A stretch of DNA of 64,000 nt, taken from assembly GCF_000738175.1 (NCBI RefSeq), contig NZ_JFCH01000054.1, forward strand, positions 62,001 through 126,000, in the 5' to 3' direction. Source of the stretch: Corynebacterium jeikeium (GTDB taxonomy: Bacteria; Actinomycetota; Actinomycetes; Mycobacteriales; Mycobacteriaceae). The position numbers were made by a program, and so were the translations under genes. Each line of letters begins with the position of its first letter. Position 1 is the stretch's first letter. Shown here one piece after another: positions 63,398-64,000 of this stretch. A model generated the notes under the pieces. It was not told where the DNA came from. It saw nothing but the letters and a program-made list of their open reading frames with translations, and ran no database searches.

Positions 63398-63644
63398 GAT
63401 GCGTTCCTCCATCTGAGGCATGTCTTAAAAGCAGTTGAATAAAAACGTCTGCACCCAGCCTAGCTTGTAGGGGGCCGGTACACCTAGCCAAGGAGGCCTT
63501 TAAGGTTAATTAGTGCCCCCTAGTGCGCGCTTGCTGGGGGTTTTATGCCCCAAATGCGGGTAGCGCGGTCGATTACGGTAGAATCTAACGGGTATTTACG
63601 CAGTGCCTGTCACAGCCTTTCGGAAGGACGTTAGAGGAACACTT

Positions 63645-64000
63645 ATGGAGTTCGCAGTCGGAGATACCGTCGTTTATCCGCACCACGGCGCCGCTGTCAT
63701 CGAGGGCATCGAGCAACGGGAATTCAAGGGGGAAACCGTCGATTACCTGGTGCTGCGCATCAACCAGGGCGACCTTTCTGTCCGTGTGCCGGCCGCAAAC
63801 GCCGAGAAGGTCGGCGTGCGTGACGTGGTGGGTGAAGAAGGCCTGCGCAAGGTTTTCTCCGTGCTGCGCGAGACCGATGTCGAAGAGGCTGGAAACTGGT
63901 CCCGCCGATACAAGGCCAACCAGGAGCGCCTGACCAGTGGCGATGTGAACAAGGTGGCCGAGGTTGTGCGCGACCTGTGGCGCCGCGATCAGGACCGCGG
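63645..64000 (+). CDS. carD: CarD-family transcriptional regulator (3' end beyond window)
   Basis: First ~118 residues of CarD, the RNA polymerase-binding protein that stabilises open complexes, notably at rRNA promoters. RNAP-interaction domain at the N terminus ([37 protein letters not shown]) and start of the helical DNA-binding domain ([31 protein letters not shown]). ATG preceded by AGAGGA. TAGAAT at 63579-63584 is the likely -10. Confidence 0.96.
   Translation, partial: MEFAVGDTVVYPHHGAAVIEGIEQREFKGETVDYLVLRINQGDLSVRVPAANAEKVGVRDVVGEEGLRKVFSVLRETDVEEAGNWSRRYKANQERLTSGDVNKVAEVVRDLWRRDQDR

Overview
The window is a high-GC, gene-dense actinobacterial chromosome segment from a Corynebacterium, most likely C. 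jeikeium or a very close lipophilic relative. The strongest species clue is a 40-codon gene at 16685-16807 between groEL2 and ppk2. This matches the size, composition and gene context I know for CjPorA, the cell-wall channel peptide of C. jeikeium. Other corynebacterial hallmarks are the glnX-glnH-pknG operon, a clpC promoter region with ClgR-like and SigH-like sites, and several apparently leaderless genes. I see no rRNA, tRNA, CRISPR array or intact insertion sequence.

Layout. 1-3221 (minus): pknG (cut by the window edge), glnH and glnX, the nitrogen/carbon sensing operon acting on OdhI. 3298-5258: an ABC-2 exporter. 5352-10005 (minus): a MarR regulator, then def-GNAT-xth-cls. 10031-12318: DUF3263, a VirR/LytR_C protein and a YbdK-type ligase; together with def-GNAT-xth this keeps the gene order of M. 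tuberculosis Rv0427c-Rv0433. 12326-14543 (minus): a free-standing LeuA-type regulatory domain and an M20 dipeptidase. 14613-17859: groEL2 with a CIRCE-like operator, the tiny porin, and ppk2. 17951-22648 (minus): a 1299-residue Pls/PosA-type nonribosomal peptide synthetase under a MarR gene, then a rhodanese. 22790-28902: CtpE-like P-type ATPase, ppa (minus), PBP4, tilS and hpt. 28971-37337: ftsH-folE-folP-folB-folK and DUF genes, then DUF2520 and panC. 37362-43016: a galactose (Leloir) cluster of epimerase, SSS symporter, small membrane protein, galT and galK. 43114-46534: panD, a lipoprotein (minus) and lysS. 46848-52567: two acyl-CoA dehydrogenases, thiD (minus) and an acyl-CoA synthetase (minus), with a 128-bp inverted-repeat element between the last two. 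53024-64000: clpC, a secreted lipase, brnQ, mutY, a beta-carbonic anhydrase, an anchored unknown protein, radA, a lipoprotein and the start of carD.

How the parts fit. Lipase, acyl-CoA synthetase and paired acyl-CoA dehydrogenases suit an organism that lives on host lipids. Stress and proteostasis are represented by groEL2, clpC, ftsH, radA, mutY and xth, and cofactor supply by the folate genes, panC, panD and thiD.

The most interesting locus is the Pls-like synthetase. Its adenylation pocket reads D-A-E-S-I-G-T-V-V-K, close to the published lysine code, which predicts a cationic homopoly(amino acid) such as poly-lysine. Also notable are a triplicated phospho-acceptor-like motif in PknG, the structured leader of the porin gene, the galactose cluster with a two-helix companion protein, the 128-bp element, and a recurring theme of short in-frame tandem repeats in pknG, ftsH and a DUF gene.
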